Shown piece by piece: positions 52,627-61,355 of a DNA stretch of 64,000 nucleotides (position 1 is the stretch's first letter; each line of letters starts with the position of its first letter). Made by a program: the position numbers and the translations under genes. The notes beneath the pieces were generated by a model that made no database searches, was not told where the DNA came from, and was given only the letters and a program-made list of their open reading frames with translations. The DNA is from JABMQB01 sp963678235 (GTDB lineage: Bacteria > Bacteroidota > Bacteroidia > Bacteroidales > Prolixibacteraceae): contig OY782766.1 in assembly GCA_963678235.1 (NCBI GenBank), positions 2,418,001 to 2,482,000 of the forward strand, written 5' to 3'.

Positions 52627-53253
52627 ATGAAGTTAAAACAGTTATATTTTCCTTTAATTATCCTTCTGACGCTTGGCGGTTGCAATGAAAAATACACCCC
52701 AAAACCACGTGGTTTCTTTAGAATCGATTTCCCTGAAAAAGGATATAAACCAATTAAGGATAATTATCCTTATTCTTTTGAAATACCAGTTTATTCCGAT
52801 CTGATAGCCGACAAAGACAGAAACGCAGGGCAATTTGATTCGAACGTTGATTTTCCGAAGAACAACGCTAAAATACACATTACTTATAAAGAAATAATGC
52901 CTGGTTACAAAAGCCAATCTTCGTATCAATCAGATTTGGTTAGGGCGAACAATTTTGAACTTGCAAAACTGCTCGAAGAATCGCGTAAATTTGCATACGA
53001 CCATACCATCAAAGCCGACGCAATTGATGAAAAAATTTACCTGAACCACAACGAGCGGGTTTATGGAACAATTTACTTTATCGAGGGAAATGCTGCATCA
53101 TCTGTTCAATTTTACCTAACCGATAGTGTCAAACATTTTCTGAGAGGAGCTTTATATTTAAATGAAGTCCCGAATATTGATTCCATTCAGCCTGTGATTG
53201 ACTTCATAAGGCCCGACATTATCCATTTAATAGAAACCACAAGCTGGAACTAA
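52627..53253 (+). CDS. gldD: Gliding motility lipoprotein GldD
   Basis: This 208-residue lipoprotein has a lipobox ending TLGGC (Cys19) and the family start KPRGFFRIDFPEKGY. The central NNAKIHITYKEIMPGYKS and the final RPDIIHLIETTSWN also match GldD. GldD is required for gliding in Flavobacterium johnsoniae. It lies 39 bases after gldE and overlaps the next start by one base (TAATG), so the genes are translationally coupled. Confidence 0.93.
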   Translation: MKLKQLYFPLIILLTLGGCNEKYTPKPRGFFRIDFPEKGYKPIKDNYPYSFEIPVYSDLIADKDRNAGQFDSNVDFPKNNAKIHITYKEIMPGYKSQSSYQSDLVRANNFELAKLLEESRKFAYDHTIKADAIDEKIYLNHNERVYGTIYFIEGNAASSVQFYLTDSVKHFLRGALYLNEVPNIDSIQPVIDFIRPDIIHLIETTSWN

Positions 53254-53882
53254 TGCCCATTCTAAAAGAAATAGCGTTAGAAGATGGTATCATTGGTTTG
53301 TGGAAGCTCACTGAGACACCAGAAGTTTTTGACAACTTAATTCCCGTAGGTTCTCCAGATAACCTTCTATTCAATAAAATAACCTACGAAAAACGGAAGG
53401 TAGAATTTCTTGGAATCCGTGCAATGTTAAAAGAGTTTCTCGGGCATTACCCCCTTATACAATACCAAAAAGATGGAAGGCCTTATCTCCCAAAGGATGC
53501 ATTGGAGTTAAGCATTTCGCACTCACGGGATATTGCAGCAGTTATTCTTCACAAATATCGTGTGGGTATTGATGTGGAAATTGAAGGCAGGGATATTGAC
53601 AAAATTGCACGAAAATTTATGTCTTCCAAAGAGCTTTTAAACATTTCAAAATCTAAAAACCATGAGCGGATGCAACTTCTGCATTGGTGCGCCAAAGAAG
53701 CTGTGTTTAAATGCACCCACCATGCCGGAATTGATTTCAGAAGCCAGATAAATATTGATAAATTTGAGGTTTCTGAAAATGGGATAATGAATGCTGTTTT
53801 AAAGAAATCTGCCCCGGAAAATATTGAAGTTAACTATCAATTTATTGAAAACAACGCACTGGCCTGGTGCTATCAAAAATAA
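53253..53882 (+). CDS. 4'-phosphopantetheinyl transferase family protein
   Basis: This 209-residue protein transfers the phosphopantetheine arm from CoA to a carrier-protein serine. The Sfp-type motifs are present: ELSISHSRDIAAV, GIDVE (105-109, Mg-binding Asp and Glu) and WCAKEAVFK (145-153). Its start overlaps the gldD stop (TAATG). The target carrier (fatty acid ACP or a biosynthetic protein) is not evident from the neighbours. Confidence 0.92.
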   Translation: MPILKEIALEDGIIGLWKLTETPEVFDNLIPVGSPDNLLFNKITYEKRKVEFLGIRAMLKEFLGHYPLIQYQKDGRPYLPKDALELSISHSRDIAAVILHKYRVGIDVEIEGRDIDKIARKFMSSKELLNISKSKNHERMQLLHWCAKEAVFKCTHHAGIDFRSQINIDKFEVSENGIMNAVLKKSAPENIEVNYQFIENNALAWCYQK

Positions 53883-53918
53883 AACGGATTGAAAGAAAAT
53901 AATCCTAAAAGAAATCCA

Positions 53919-54632
53919 ATGAAAAACCCTGTAACAATTATTTTATTCTTTATTCTGGCAAGTTTGGCAATTAGAACAAATGGACAAACTTCTGAATTTA
54001 AGGAAACTACGCAACAAAGATTAAGGCTAAAAGCAAATTATGGCTATGGTTACATCTTTCCGAGATTAATTTCCGGTCTTAGCGATTTGGAGAAAAAAAG
54101 AGTGAATAGCTATCGATCGGGCAGGCAAACAGATTTTTCTGCGCATTATTTGTTTAAAAAAGAATTTGGATTGGGCCTTACAAATATTCATTATCTTTCA
54201 GATCATGTTACCCCATTCTATAGTATGGACCTTGACGGAGATGGTCGTTCTGAAGATGGCAGTTATAGGGATAATGCAACCATAAATTTTTGGGGAGTCT
54301 CACTTCTCCAGGAAATAATGAATCGTAACAATAAGTTTTTTATTCAGGCAAATGCGGCTGCAGGGTTGCTGTCATTTAATTCTGAAGTTACTTATACTAA
54401 CAGCTCCTACCCCTCTGTTCAGACTAATAAATTAGATGGGAATACCTATGGTTCCTATATTTCGTTTGATTTTGAGTATGCAGTAAGTAAAAATATCCGA
54501 TTAAATGTTGCGCCTTCTGCCCTGTTAGGCGTGTTCTCAAAAATGAGCTATAATGGTAAAAAAAGCAAACTCGAAGAAAAAGAAAATGTCAGTCGCGTGA
54601 ACATTAGTGCAGGCATTTCAATTTATATGTAA
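53919..54632 (+). CDS. Predicted outer-membrane beta-barrel protein, unknown function
   Basis: From the ATG at 53919 the protein is about 237 residues; an upstream TTG frame start at 53889 only adds polar residues. The signal peptide (MKNPVTIILFFILASLAIRT) ends near NGQ. The rest alternates hydrophobic and polar residues with loops (LKANYGYGYIFPRL, DLDGDGRSEDGS) and ends YIYM/ISIYM, which suggests a small eight-stranded barrel. I do not recognise the family. It follows the phosphopantetheinyl transferase by 36 bases and precedes zwf by 22. Confidence 0.72.
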   Translation: MKNPVTIILFFILASLAIRTNGQTSEFKETTQQRLRLKANYGYGYIFPRLISGLSDLEKKRVNSYRSGRQTDFSAHYLFKKEFGLGLTNIHYLSDHVTPFYSMDLDGDGRSEDGSYRDNATINFWGVSLLQEIMNRNNKFFIQANAAAGLLSFNSEVTYTNSSYPSVQTNKLDGNTYGSYISFDFEYAVSKNIRLNVAPSALLGVFSKMSYNGKKSKLEEKENVSRVNISAGISIYM

Positions 54633-54654
54633 ACAACAATGAAAATTTCAGCAT

Positions 54655-56157
54655 ATGGTCAATTTACCTTCTAATCAGATATTGGTAATTTTTGGGGCTT
54701 CAGGTGACCTGACAAAAAGAAAGTTGGTGCCAGCCTTATTTGATTTATTCAAACAAAATTTACTCCCGGAGAAATTTGCCGTGCTTGGTGTGAGCAGGAC
54801 TAAATTAAGTGATGAAGATTTCAGGACTAAAATGGATGAATTCCTTCCCAATTCCGATCAGGCAAAAGAGTTCAAGAAGTTATTGTTTTACCAGGCTTTA
54901 TCGGTTACAGAAGCCAGCGAATACAATATTTTAAAAGAGCGCTTGAAGAATTTGGAAGATAACTTTCAGATTCCTGCAAATTATATCTTTTATTTATCAA
55001 CCCCTCCTTCGATGTACACCATAATTCCGGAGAACCTTCATAAAACCGGATTAAGCAAATCAAGAACATATTTCAGGCGTCTAATTGTGGAAAAACCTTT
55101 TGGAACAGACTTGAAAAGTGCCCAGGAACTCAACATTAATCTCTTAAATTATTTCAACGAAGACCAGATTTACCGTATCGACCATTACCTTGGCAAAGAA
55201 ACGGTACAGAATATGCTTGTCTCCCGGTTTTCGAATGGGATTTTCGAACCATTATGGAATCAAAACTACATTCATCATGTTGAAATAACCTCAGCTGAAA
55301 GCCTTGGCGTAGAGGGAAGAGGAGGATATTACGACAATTCGGGCGCTTTGCGCGACATGGTGCAAAACCACTTAATGCAGCTGCTCGGGCTGGTTGCCAT
55401 GGAAGCCCCTGCTGTAATTGAAGCCGATGCCATTCGAAACGAGGTGCTAAAAGTTTTTCAGGCTTTACGGCCAATTCCAGAAAACCAGGTGAGCAAATAT
55501 GTGGTTCGCGGGCAATATACCGAATCGGTCATCGGGAACGATAAAGTTGCAGGATACCGTAACGAACCCGGTGTAGATAGGTTTTCGAGAACGGAAACTT
55601 ATGTTGCCATGAAATTTTTTATTGACAATTGGCGATGGGCAGGTGTGCCATTTTATATTCGAACAGGCAAAAAATTACCGGCCAGGGTGACCGAAATTGT
55701 TGTTCACTTTAAGCATGTTCCACATCAATTGTTTAATTCAAACGGAAATTATAACCCGGTCAATAATCAACTGGTAATCAGGATTCAGCCCGACGAAGGA
55801 ATTTTACTGAAAATAGGGATGAAAACCCCCGGTGCAGGATTTAATGTCCAAACGGCAAACATGGATTTTCATTATTCTGATTTATCCAACGAACACCTTC
55901 CTGAAGCTTATGAGCGTTTACTTTTAGATTGTATGCAAGGCGATGCAACGCTTTACGCTAGAGGCGATGCAGTGGAAGAAGCATGGAAATTTGTCCAGCC
56001 TATTTTAAATGCATGGGAAACAAATGCCGAAATCCCGATTTATGGATACCCTGCCGGAACCTGGGGACCGGATTGTGCAGATGATCTTATTTTAGGTGGC
56101 GAATGGAGGTATCCTTGTAAAAACCTTACGAATGATGGATTGTATTGCGAATTGTAG
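54655..56157 (+). CDS. zwf: Glucose-6-phosphate 1-dehydrogenase
   Basis: Zwf oxidises glucose 6-phosphate to 6-phosphogluconolactone with NADP or NAD, the first step of the oxidative pentose phosphate pathway. The 500-residue protein has the nucleotide-binding motif IFGASGDLTKRKLVPALF (residues ~12-29), the active-site signature RIDHYLGKE, and the C-terminal domain with YPAGTWGPDCADDL. 6-Phosphogluconolactonase lies 233 bases downstream. The usual gnd gene is missing between them. Confidence 0.96.
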   Translation: MVNLPSNQILVIFGASGDLTKRKLVPALFDLFKQNLLPEKFAVLGVSRTKLSDEDFRTKMDEFLPNSDQAKEFKKLLFYQALSVTEASEYNILKERLKNLEDNFQIPANYIFYLSTPPSMYTIIPENLHKTGLSKSRTYFRRLIVEKPFGTDLKSAQELNINLLNYFNEDQIYRIDHYLGKETVQNMLVSRFSNGIFEPLWNQNYIHHVEITSAESLGVEGRGGYYDNSGALRDMVQNHLMQLLGLVAMEAPAVIEADAIRNEVLKVFQALRPIPENQVSKYVVRGQYTESVIGNDKVAGYRNEPGVDRFSRTETYVAMKFFIDNWRWAGVPFYIRTGKKLPARVTEIVVHFKHVPHQLFNSNGNYNPVNNQLVIRIQPDEGILLKIGMKTPGAGFNVQTANMDFHYSDLSNEHLPEAYERLLLDCMQGDATLYARGDAVEEAWKFVQPILNAWETNAEIPIYGYPAGTWGPDCADDLILGGEWRYPCKNLTNDGLYCEL

Positions 56158-56342
56158 TTTTTACTATTAAATCGGAGATTAAAATTCTTATAAATTATTT
56201 GGAAACGGAGCTCTGTTCAGATAACTTTTATTTTACAATAAAACGTTTTTTATAATTATTATTTAACAGACTACCTTGCCCCTTCCACTAAGCCATTTAG
56301 CCTGTTTTTAAGTATTCAGGATATCAAATCAACCAGGGGTAT

Positions 56343-56360
56343 TTTATGTTTTAACATAAA
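56343..56360. promoter_or_regulatory. Inverted repeat upstream of pgl
   Basis: TTTATGTT and AACATAAA form an 8-2-8 inverted repeat, 30 bases upstream of the pgl ATG. A TATATTTA sequence close to the -7 consensus follows, so it may be an operator. No binding protein is known. Confidence 0.35.
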
Positions 56361-56390
56361 GCATTATATTTACCTGATAATCTAACTTTT

Positions 56391-57122
56391 ATGAGTTCAT
56401 CAATAGAAGTAAAAATTTTCCAGAACCCCAAGAAGGTTGTAAAAGCGCTATCGAAAGAGATTTTTTCGATTGCACGTGAAACAAATCACCACAGGTTTGA
56501 CATAGCATTGTCAGGAGGGAAAACACCCATCAAGTTATTTGAACGTCTGGCTAAAAAATATTCGGATACCCTGCCCTGGAATAAAATCCATTTTTGGTGG
56601 GGCGATGAAAGGTGTGTATCGCCCGATAGTATGGAAAGTAACTACAAACAAGCCTATGATGCTTTGCTGTCGAAAGTGCCAATCCCTCAAGAAAATATCC
56701 ATCGAATTCATGGTGAAGCCAATCCGGATGAAGAAGCCGACAGATATAGCAAACTGATAGATTCGCAACTTAACATGCGGGGCGAATGGCCGGTATTTGA
56801 TCTAATTATTCTTGGGTTGGGCGATGATGGGCACACTGCATCAATCTTTCCTTATCAGGATGAATTATTTGAATACCAAAGAAATTGCGCCGTATCGGAA
56901 CATCCTATTACTGGTCAGAAACGTATTACTTTAACCGGAATACCTCTAAATAATGCAAATCGCGTGTTTTTTCTTGTGACCGGGAAAAGCAAAGCAATGC
57001 GGATTTCGGAGATTATGAATGACGACGATGCAGCTAAACTTCTTCCGGCCTATTATGTGGAACCAAAGAACGGGGAGCTAATATGGTATATCGATGAAGA
57101 TGCCGCTGAACTGATTACCTGA
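56391..57122 (+). CDS. pgl: 6-phosphogluconolactonase
   Basis: Pgl (DevB type) hydrolyses 6-phosphogluconolactone to 6-phosphogluconate. The 243-residue protein shows the isomerase-like motifs DIALSGGKTPIKLFERLA, WNKIHFWWGDERCVSPD with NYKQA, and LGLGDDGHTASIFP. Length and motifs fit the family. It follows zwf and converges on the mevalonate kinase gene, with six bases between the stops. Confidence 0.94.
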   Translation: MSSSIEVKIFQNPKKVVKALSKEIFSIARETNHHRFDIALSGGKTPIKLFERLAKKYSDTLPWNKIHFWWGDERCVSPDSMESNYKQAYDALLSKVPIPQENIHRIHGEANPDEEADRYSKLIDSQLNMRGEWPVFDLIILGLGDDGHTASIFPYQDELFEYQRNCAVSEHPITGQKRITLTGIPLNNANRVFFLVTGKSKAMRISEIMNDDDAAKLLPAYYVEPKNGELIWYIDEDAAELIT

Positions 57123-57128
57123 TCGAAT

Positions 57129-58022
57129 TCAAGCATATAAGGACACAAGTTTTAATCCACCGAAATCAGTCTGTGGTAGATTTTCCTTTTTAAATACTAA
57201 CACAAAACCTCCTCCTCCCGATCCACAAAGTTTTAGGAAATAGTCTTTTGATTTTAATCCTTTTTGCCCAATCGTTTGGTTCGATTCTGTAAAGAGTTCT
57301 TTTAAGTGTTGAAGTTGGAATGCAGAAACTTTTTCGAGGGAACTGTAAAAATTTAAATCCCCATTTATCAGTTTAAAAATGGAATCATTAACCTCGGGAA
57401 TATATTCATTTTTAAAAATTTGAATGAACGTCTCATCCGATATTTTTCCCATGAAATAATCCATTTTATTTCCGGTATTTGCCTTGATTCCTGTATCCAA
57501 CAATTGAATGGAAACATTTGGTTTAAATCCAGACAGGACTTTTATTTGTGAATTATTTAGGGAAACAGACATGTTCAGATAAGAAACAAGAGGATCAAGA
57601 CCGGAACTCTGTCCATGAAAATAAGCTTCAAGTTTGCTTAAATCTTCTTTCAAGGTAGATAAAGTTTTCTGCGTTATTTCTTTAAATTCTTGCCTTGGAA
57701 CAACATATCGGTCGTACAGTGCAGCTACTAACGCACCCGAGCTTCCAACGCCATATTTCTCCGGAATATTGGAATCAAAATAAATCCTTTGGGCTAAATC
57801 CATTTCGAATTTTACTCCCAAATGTGGATTGAGTTCTTCTATTTTTTGCTTGTTCGATTTGTAAAACCTGCGAAGGATCAAATTTGACCAATCAACTTTA
57901 GGTTCAGCTGTATTCCCAAATTTCAATTCTCCATAAAACTTTGGAAAAGGAATCGCCAGCGCATTTGAATTATAAAGCACCGAGTACTCGCCAAATAATA
58001 ATATTTTAGAATAAAACTTCAT
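57129..58022 (-). CDS. mvk: Mevalonate kinase
   Basis: This 297-residue GHMP kinase phosphorylates mevalonate. Motif 1 is KILLFGEYSVLY, motif 2 is KYGVGSSGALVA (90-101), the probable catalytic Asp143 is in HGQSSGLDPLVSYL, and motif 3 is KLCGSGGGGFVLVF. It is the last gene of the mevalonate operon, 39 bases after mvaD. It is rather short for the family but has all motifs. The choice of mevalonate over phosphomevalonate kinase is inferred from the motifs and the presence of a second kinase in the operon. Confidence 0.85.
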   Translation of the reverse strand: MKFYSKILLFGEYSVLYNSNALAIPFPKFYGELKFGNTAEPKVDWSNLILRRFYKSNKQKIEELNPHLGVKFEMDLAQRIYFDSNIPEKYGVGSSGALVAALYDRYVVPRQEFKEITQKTLSTLKEDLSKLEAYFHGQSSGLDPLVSYLNMSVSLNNSQIKVLSGFKPNVSIQLLDTGIKANTGNKMDYFMGKISDETFIQIFKNEYIPEVNDSIFKLINGDLNFYSSLEKVSAFQLQHLKELFTESNQTIGQKGLKSKDYFLKLCGSGGGGFVLVFKKENLPQTDFGGLKLVSLYA

Positions 58023-58061
58023 TTAAATTCTTTCGATGCAAGCTTCATAATTTCGTTGGAC

Positions 58062-59129
58062 TTATTGCCCCAGTCGTTTAGGCCCGCATCCAATTTTATC
58101 ATGAATAATTTTATTGCCAATACACAATTCTTTTAATTCATTATCGATAAAAGTAGTCACCTCATTTTTATATTCCTTGGGATACAAAACATGAATATTT
58201 GGTCCGGCATCCAGGGTAAAACAAACTGAAATAGCTGATTTTTCACGCCATACTTTTAGCTTTTCAATAGCAATCAAGGTATTTGCTTTCATCAAACAAA
58301 ACGAAGGATTGGATGTCATCATTAAAGAGTGGATACTCATGGCTTCCTCTTCGACCAATGTTGCAAATGCACTAAAATTGCCCGATGAAAGAATCTGCAA
58401 TAGCCTTGAATAGTTTTTTGATGCTTGCGCAAATCTTGCACCCGCATATGGATGGTTTTCCAACAAGCTATGCCCAAGGCTACTTGATACTTTCTTGGAG
58501 GTATCATCGATGATAAGGATTGAATCGTGCAGGTTTTGAAATACTTCGCCAACAGGCTGTTCCACTTTTGTTGCACGAAAGTTGGAGGCACCGTTTAGTT
58601 CGGTATTAAATCCCCACGAAACATATTCCCCATAAACCGACCTGCATGCACTTCCCGAGCCCAAACGTGCCATATCCGAAGCTTTTTCAAAAAAAGCTGT
58701 CCCTTCAATGGGATGTTTCGATATTATTTGCTCCATGCTACACAGGCAAAGTGCAATGGAACTGAAAGATGCAGCTGAAGATGCTATTCCCGCCGAGTGT
58801 GGAAAACTGTTTTTACTTTCAAATACCAAATCATAATTCAGAATGCCCGGAATTAATTTCTCAACTTGACCAAGGTATTTTTTTATCCTGCCCTGAAAAT
58901 CTTCACGGATTATACCTTCAAAATAATAGGTAAGGCTTACTTCTCTCCCTTTCTCCCTCTTTTTAAAATACAAACTGGTCTCCGAAAAACTTTCAGATAA
59001 GGTCATACTCAGGGAAGGGTTTTGAGGTACCTGTCCATCCCTTTTCCCCCAATATTTTACCAGTGCAATATTCGATGGGCTTTTCCATCCAACCTTTTCC
59101 CAATTTTTATAACTATCCTTACTACTCAT
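58062..59129 (-). CDS. mvaD: Diphosphomevalonate decarboxylase
   Basis: MvaD converts mevalonate 5-diphosphate to isopentenyl diphosphate with ATP. The protein has the hallmark SPSNIALVKYWGKRDGQ, the ATP loop HSAGIASSAASFSSI, SGSACRSVYGEYVSWG and the catalytic Asp in LDAGPNIHVLYP. The ATG at 59129 is preferred (355 residues); the frame extends to a TTG at 59135. It overlaps the end of the upstream kinase by eight bases, so translation is coupled. Confidence 0.95.
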   Translation of the reverse strand: MSSKDSYKNWEKVGWKSPSNIALVKYWGKRDGQVPQNPSLSMTLSESFSETSLYFKKREKGREVSLTYYFEGIIREDFQGRIKKYLGQVEKLIPGILNYDLVFESKNSFPHSAGIASSAASFSSIALCLCSMEQIISKHPIEGTAFFEKASDMARLGSGSACRSVYGEYVSWGFNTELNGASNFRATKVEQPVGEVFQNLHDSILIIDDTSKKVSSSLGHSLLENHPYAGARFAQASKNYSRLLQILSSGNFSAFATLVEEEAMSIHSLMMTSNPSFCLMKANTLIAIEKLKVWREKSAISVCFTLDAGPNIHVLYPKEYKNEVTTFIDNELKELCIGNKIIHDKIGCGPKRLGQ

Positions 59130-60048
59130 TGCCAATCATCAAACTTGCAAAACCTAAAACAGTCTCCAAGCCTTTGTTTTTAAAATAGCCATTCACATAC
59201 CCCTTGTCCTGCTCTGACGCAGCCAGCACAAAATCTCCTCCCCAGGCGCCCAATGGTTTTATTACGCCATCAAAATCACCAAAATACTGTTTTTGAACGC
59301 CTGCAACACCTAAAACTTCTTCCAGAATCCCGGTATGTTTTTTTAAAAGATACGAAAATTCATTCAACCCGTTAGCACGAGAAATACCTTCACTTATTCT
59401 GCTAATTTCATTTAAATACTTATCGGATACCTTTATATTTTCATCGAACCAACGAATGCTCTGCGCGGTACTTTTTTTATTCCCCAACCATATAAAGTAT
59501 AAGTTTTCCTTATAATCCGGATTAAATGAAACCTCTGTAACATCTCTTTCACCATCCTTATTTTGATACAAGATGGGAGAATTTGACCTGGCGCATGCAA
59601 TGTCAAAACCAGATCCACCAGAAAGAATTTGATTGACTTCGTAAGGATCAACCCCTGCAAATTCTGAAAGGTTCGATATTAAAGTACTGCTTGATCCAAA
59701 GCCCCAATCGGGATGAAAATCAAGGTAATTATTTATTTCAAAGGATTCTTGATCAGCCAGAAAACCAGGATGCAAATCATTTAAAACCGTGAGTAATTTT
59801 TGAAGATATGCAGCCCGTTCAAAATCAGAACTTTCCAAAATCTCAAAATTCGATTTTAAAAACCGGGCATGGAACCAATTTTCATCGCCATAATAACTGT
59901 TCCAATTGATTTCTCCTACTTTTTGCCCCCCAATTATCTCTGTTCGCTGACCACGGTTAAGCGAAATGGCAAATGCCCTGGCACCTTTTAATACCATATA
60001 TTCACCTGAAATTAGAAGTTTTCCATTGGAATAATAGGTCTTTTTCAT
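59122..60048 (-). CDS. GYDIA-family GHMP kinase, probable phosphomevalonate kinase
   Basis: This 308-residue GHMP kinase begins TYYSNGKLLISGEYMVLKGA. Its ATP loop is WGFGSSSTLISNLSEF (115-130), and the family tag reads GFDIA (147-151) rather than GYDIA. The C-terminal motif is LGAWGGDFVLAAS. This Bacteroidota family sits in mevalonate operons between HMG-CoA reductase and decarboxylase, the place of phosphomevalonate kinase. That enzymatic role is the best inference but is not proved by sequence. It overlaps the HMG-CoA reductase stop by four bases (ATGA) and mvaD by eight. Confidence 0.88.
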   Translation of the reverse strand: MKKTYYSNGKLLISGEYMVLKGARAFAISLNRGQRTEIIGGQKVGEINWNSYYGDENWFHARFLKSNFEILESSDFERAAYLQKLLTVLNDLHPGFLADQESFEINNYLDFHPDWGFGSSSTLISNLSEFAGVDPYEVNQILSGGSGFDIACARSNSPILYQNKDGERDVTEVSFNPDYKENLYFIWLGNKKSTAQSIRWFDENIKVSDKYLNEISRISEGISRANGLNEFSYLLKKHTGILEEVLGVAGVQKQYFGDFDGVIKPLGAWGGDFVLAASEQDKGYVNGYFKNKGLETVLGFASLMIGNE

Positions 60049-61355
60049 TGCAGGTTGGATATGAATTTTTCGACAGCCGCGAAGGTGATGGTTTTATCTT
60101 TAAAGAACTCCCCGGCTTTTTCCGACTGCGATTCTGTAGCCCGAAGTTGTGTTAAAATATTTTTTAGGTGCATTTTCATATGCCCTTTTTGAATTCCTTT
60201 CCCGATTAGTGCTGATATTGCAGCAAAATTGCTTGCCAAACCGGCAATAGCAAACAATCCCATTAATTCTTTTGCCGAAGGATCGTTCAATATTTTCATG
60301 GACAGTGCCGCCATGGGATGCAAACTTGTTACACCTCCCACCACGCCAATGTTCATGGGCAATTCAATGGAAAAACTAAACATTTTTTCATCAAGGTAGA
60401 CTTTTGTAAGACCCTGATATGATCCGTTTCTGGCTGCATAGGCATGCCCTGCACTCTCAATGGCGCGCCAATCGTTTCCGGTGGCAAGTGCCAAAGCATC
60501 AATTCCGTTAAAAATACCTTTGTTATGTGTTACTGCCCTCGAAACATCCACCGAACTAATGCTAATTGCTTTCTCAAATCGGTCGACAAAATCTTTTCCT
60601 GACATGCCATCGATCACATCATCCAGTTCATTAATCGGACATTCAACCCAGGCTTTTACCAGACACTCCGGGGTAAAATTCGATAAAATAGACATCACTA
60701 CTTCAACAGCTGCTTCATTAGGGAAATGCTCAGCCATTTGTTTTTCAAATGCTTTGCCCATCTGTTCCAAAACCGAATTAATAAAGTTCGCCCCCATGGC
60801 ATCAAGGGTATCAAAACTAACATCGAGCTGGTAATAATTGGGCAGTTCTTTGGTTTTATCGAGCAGCTCAATTTCAAGGATTCCTCCTCCCCTTTTCTCC
60901 ATATTCCCGGAAATAACCCTTACCGATTGAAGAAGTGTTGGCTTAAATTTTTGAAACTTTTTAAAAAAGATGTCCTGTTGCCCGTTCCAAAAAATATGTA
61001 CTTGCCCTTTTTTAACGGTTCCCAACACTTTGTAACGAAATCCTCCCTTAGGATGCCAAATTTTTGCTGCATTTGCCAAAGCAGCAACCACCGAGCTTTC
61101 TTCGGTCACCAAAGGCAAAACATAATCCTTATTTTGAATTTTAAAATTTGGAGCCAAACCATAAGGGAAAGGAAAATGGGCAACCGTATTCTCGCTCAGT
61201 TTATTGATAATATTGGCAATTTCCTCGTCGGGCCATGCATATTTCATCAAAACGTGCACGTCAATTCCGGTTTGCGAGGAAATAAATTCCAGTTTTTTAC
61301 CAATATCCCATTTGGAAAACCCGGTGATGTATGAATTTTTATTTTGCGGATTCAT
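60045..61355 (-). CDS. mvaA: Class II HMG-CoA reductase
   Basis: This 436-residue enzyme interconverts HMG-CoA and mevalonate. Class II features are the N-terminal YITGFSKWDIGKKLEFI, the catalytic Glu region VTEESSVVAALANAAK, DAMGANFIN, the catalytic Lys in HNKGIFNGIDALALATGNDW (with the Asp), and His in GHMKMHLKN. Although often called degradative, its place in a complete biosynthetic operon argues for mevalonate synthesis. It overlaps the IPP isomerase end by 17 bases and the downstream kinase by four. Confidence 0.94.
   Translation of the reverse strand: MNPQNKNSYITGFSKWDIGKKLEFISSQTGIDVHVLMKYAWPDEEIANIINKLSENTVAHFPFPYGLAPNFKIQNKDYVLPLVTEESSVVAALANAAKIWHPKGGFRYKVLGTVKKGQVHIFWNGQQDIFFKKFQKFKPTLLQSVRVISGNMEKRGGGILEIELLDKTKELPNYYQLDVSFDTLDAMGANFINSVLEQMGKAFEKQMAEHFPNEAAVEVVMSILSNFTPECLVKAWVECPINELDDVIDGMSGKDFVDRFEKAISISSVDVSRAVTHNKGIFNGIDALALATGNDWRAIESAGHAYAARNGSYQGLTKVYLDEKMFSFSIELPMNIGVVGGVTSLHPMAALSMKILNDPSAKELMGLFAIAGLASNFAAISALIGKGIQKGHMKMHLKNILTQLRATESQSEKAGEFFKDKTITFAAVEKFISNLQ

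Noticed and set aside
60045..61355. Degradative role of the class II HMG-CoA reductase
   Set aside because: All neighbours are biosynthetic mevalonate enzymes with overlapping starts; a catabolic role has no support here.
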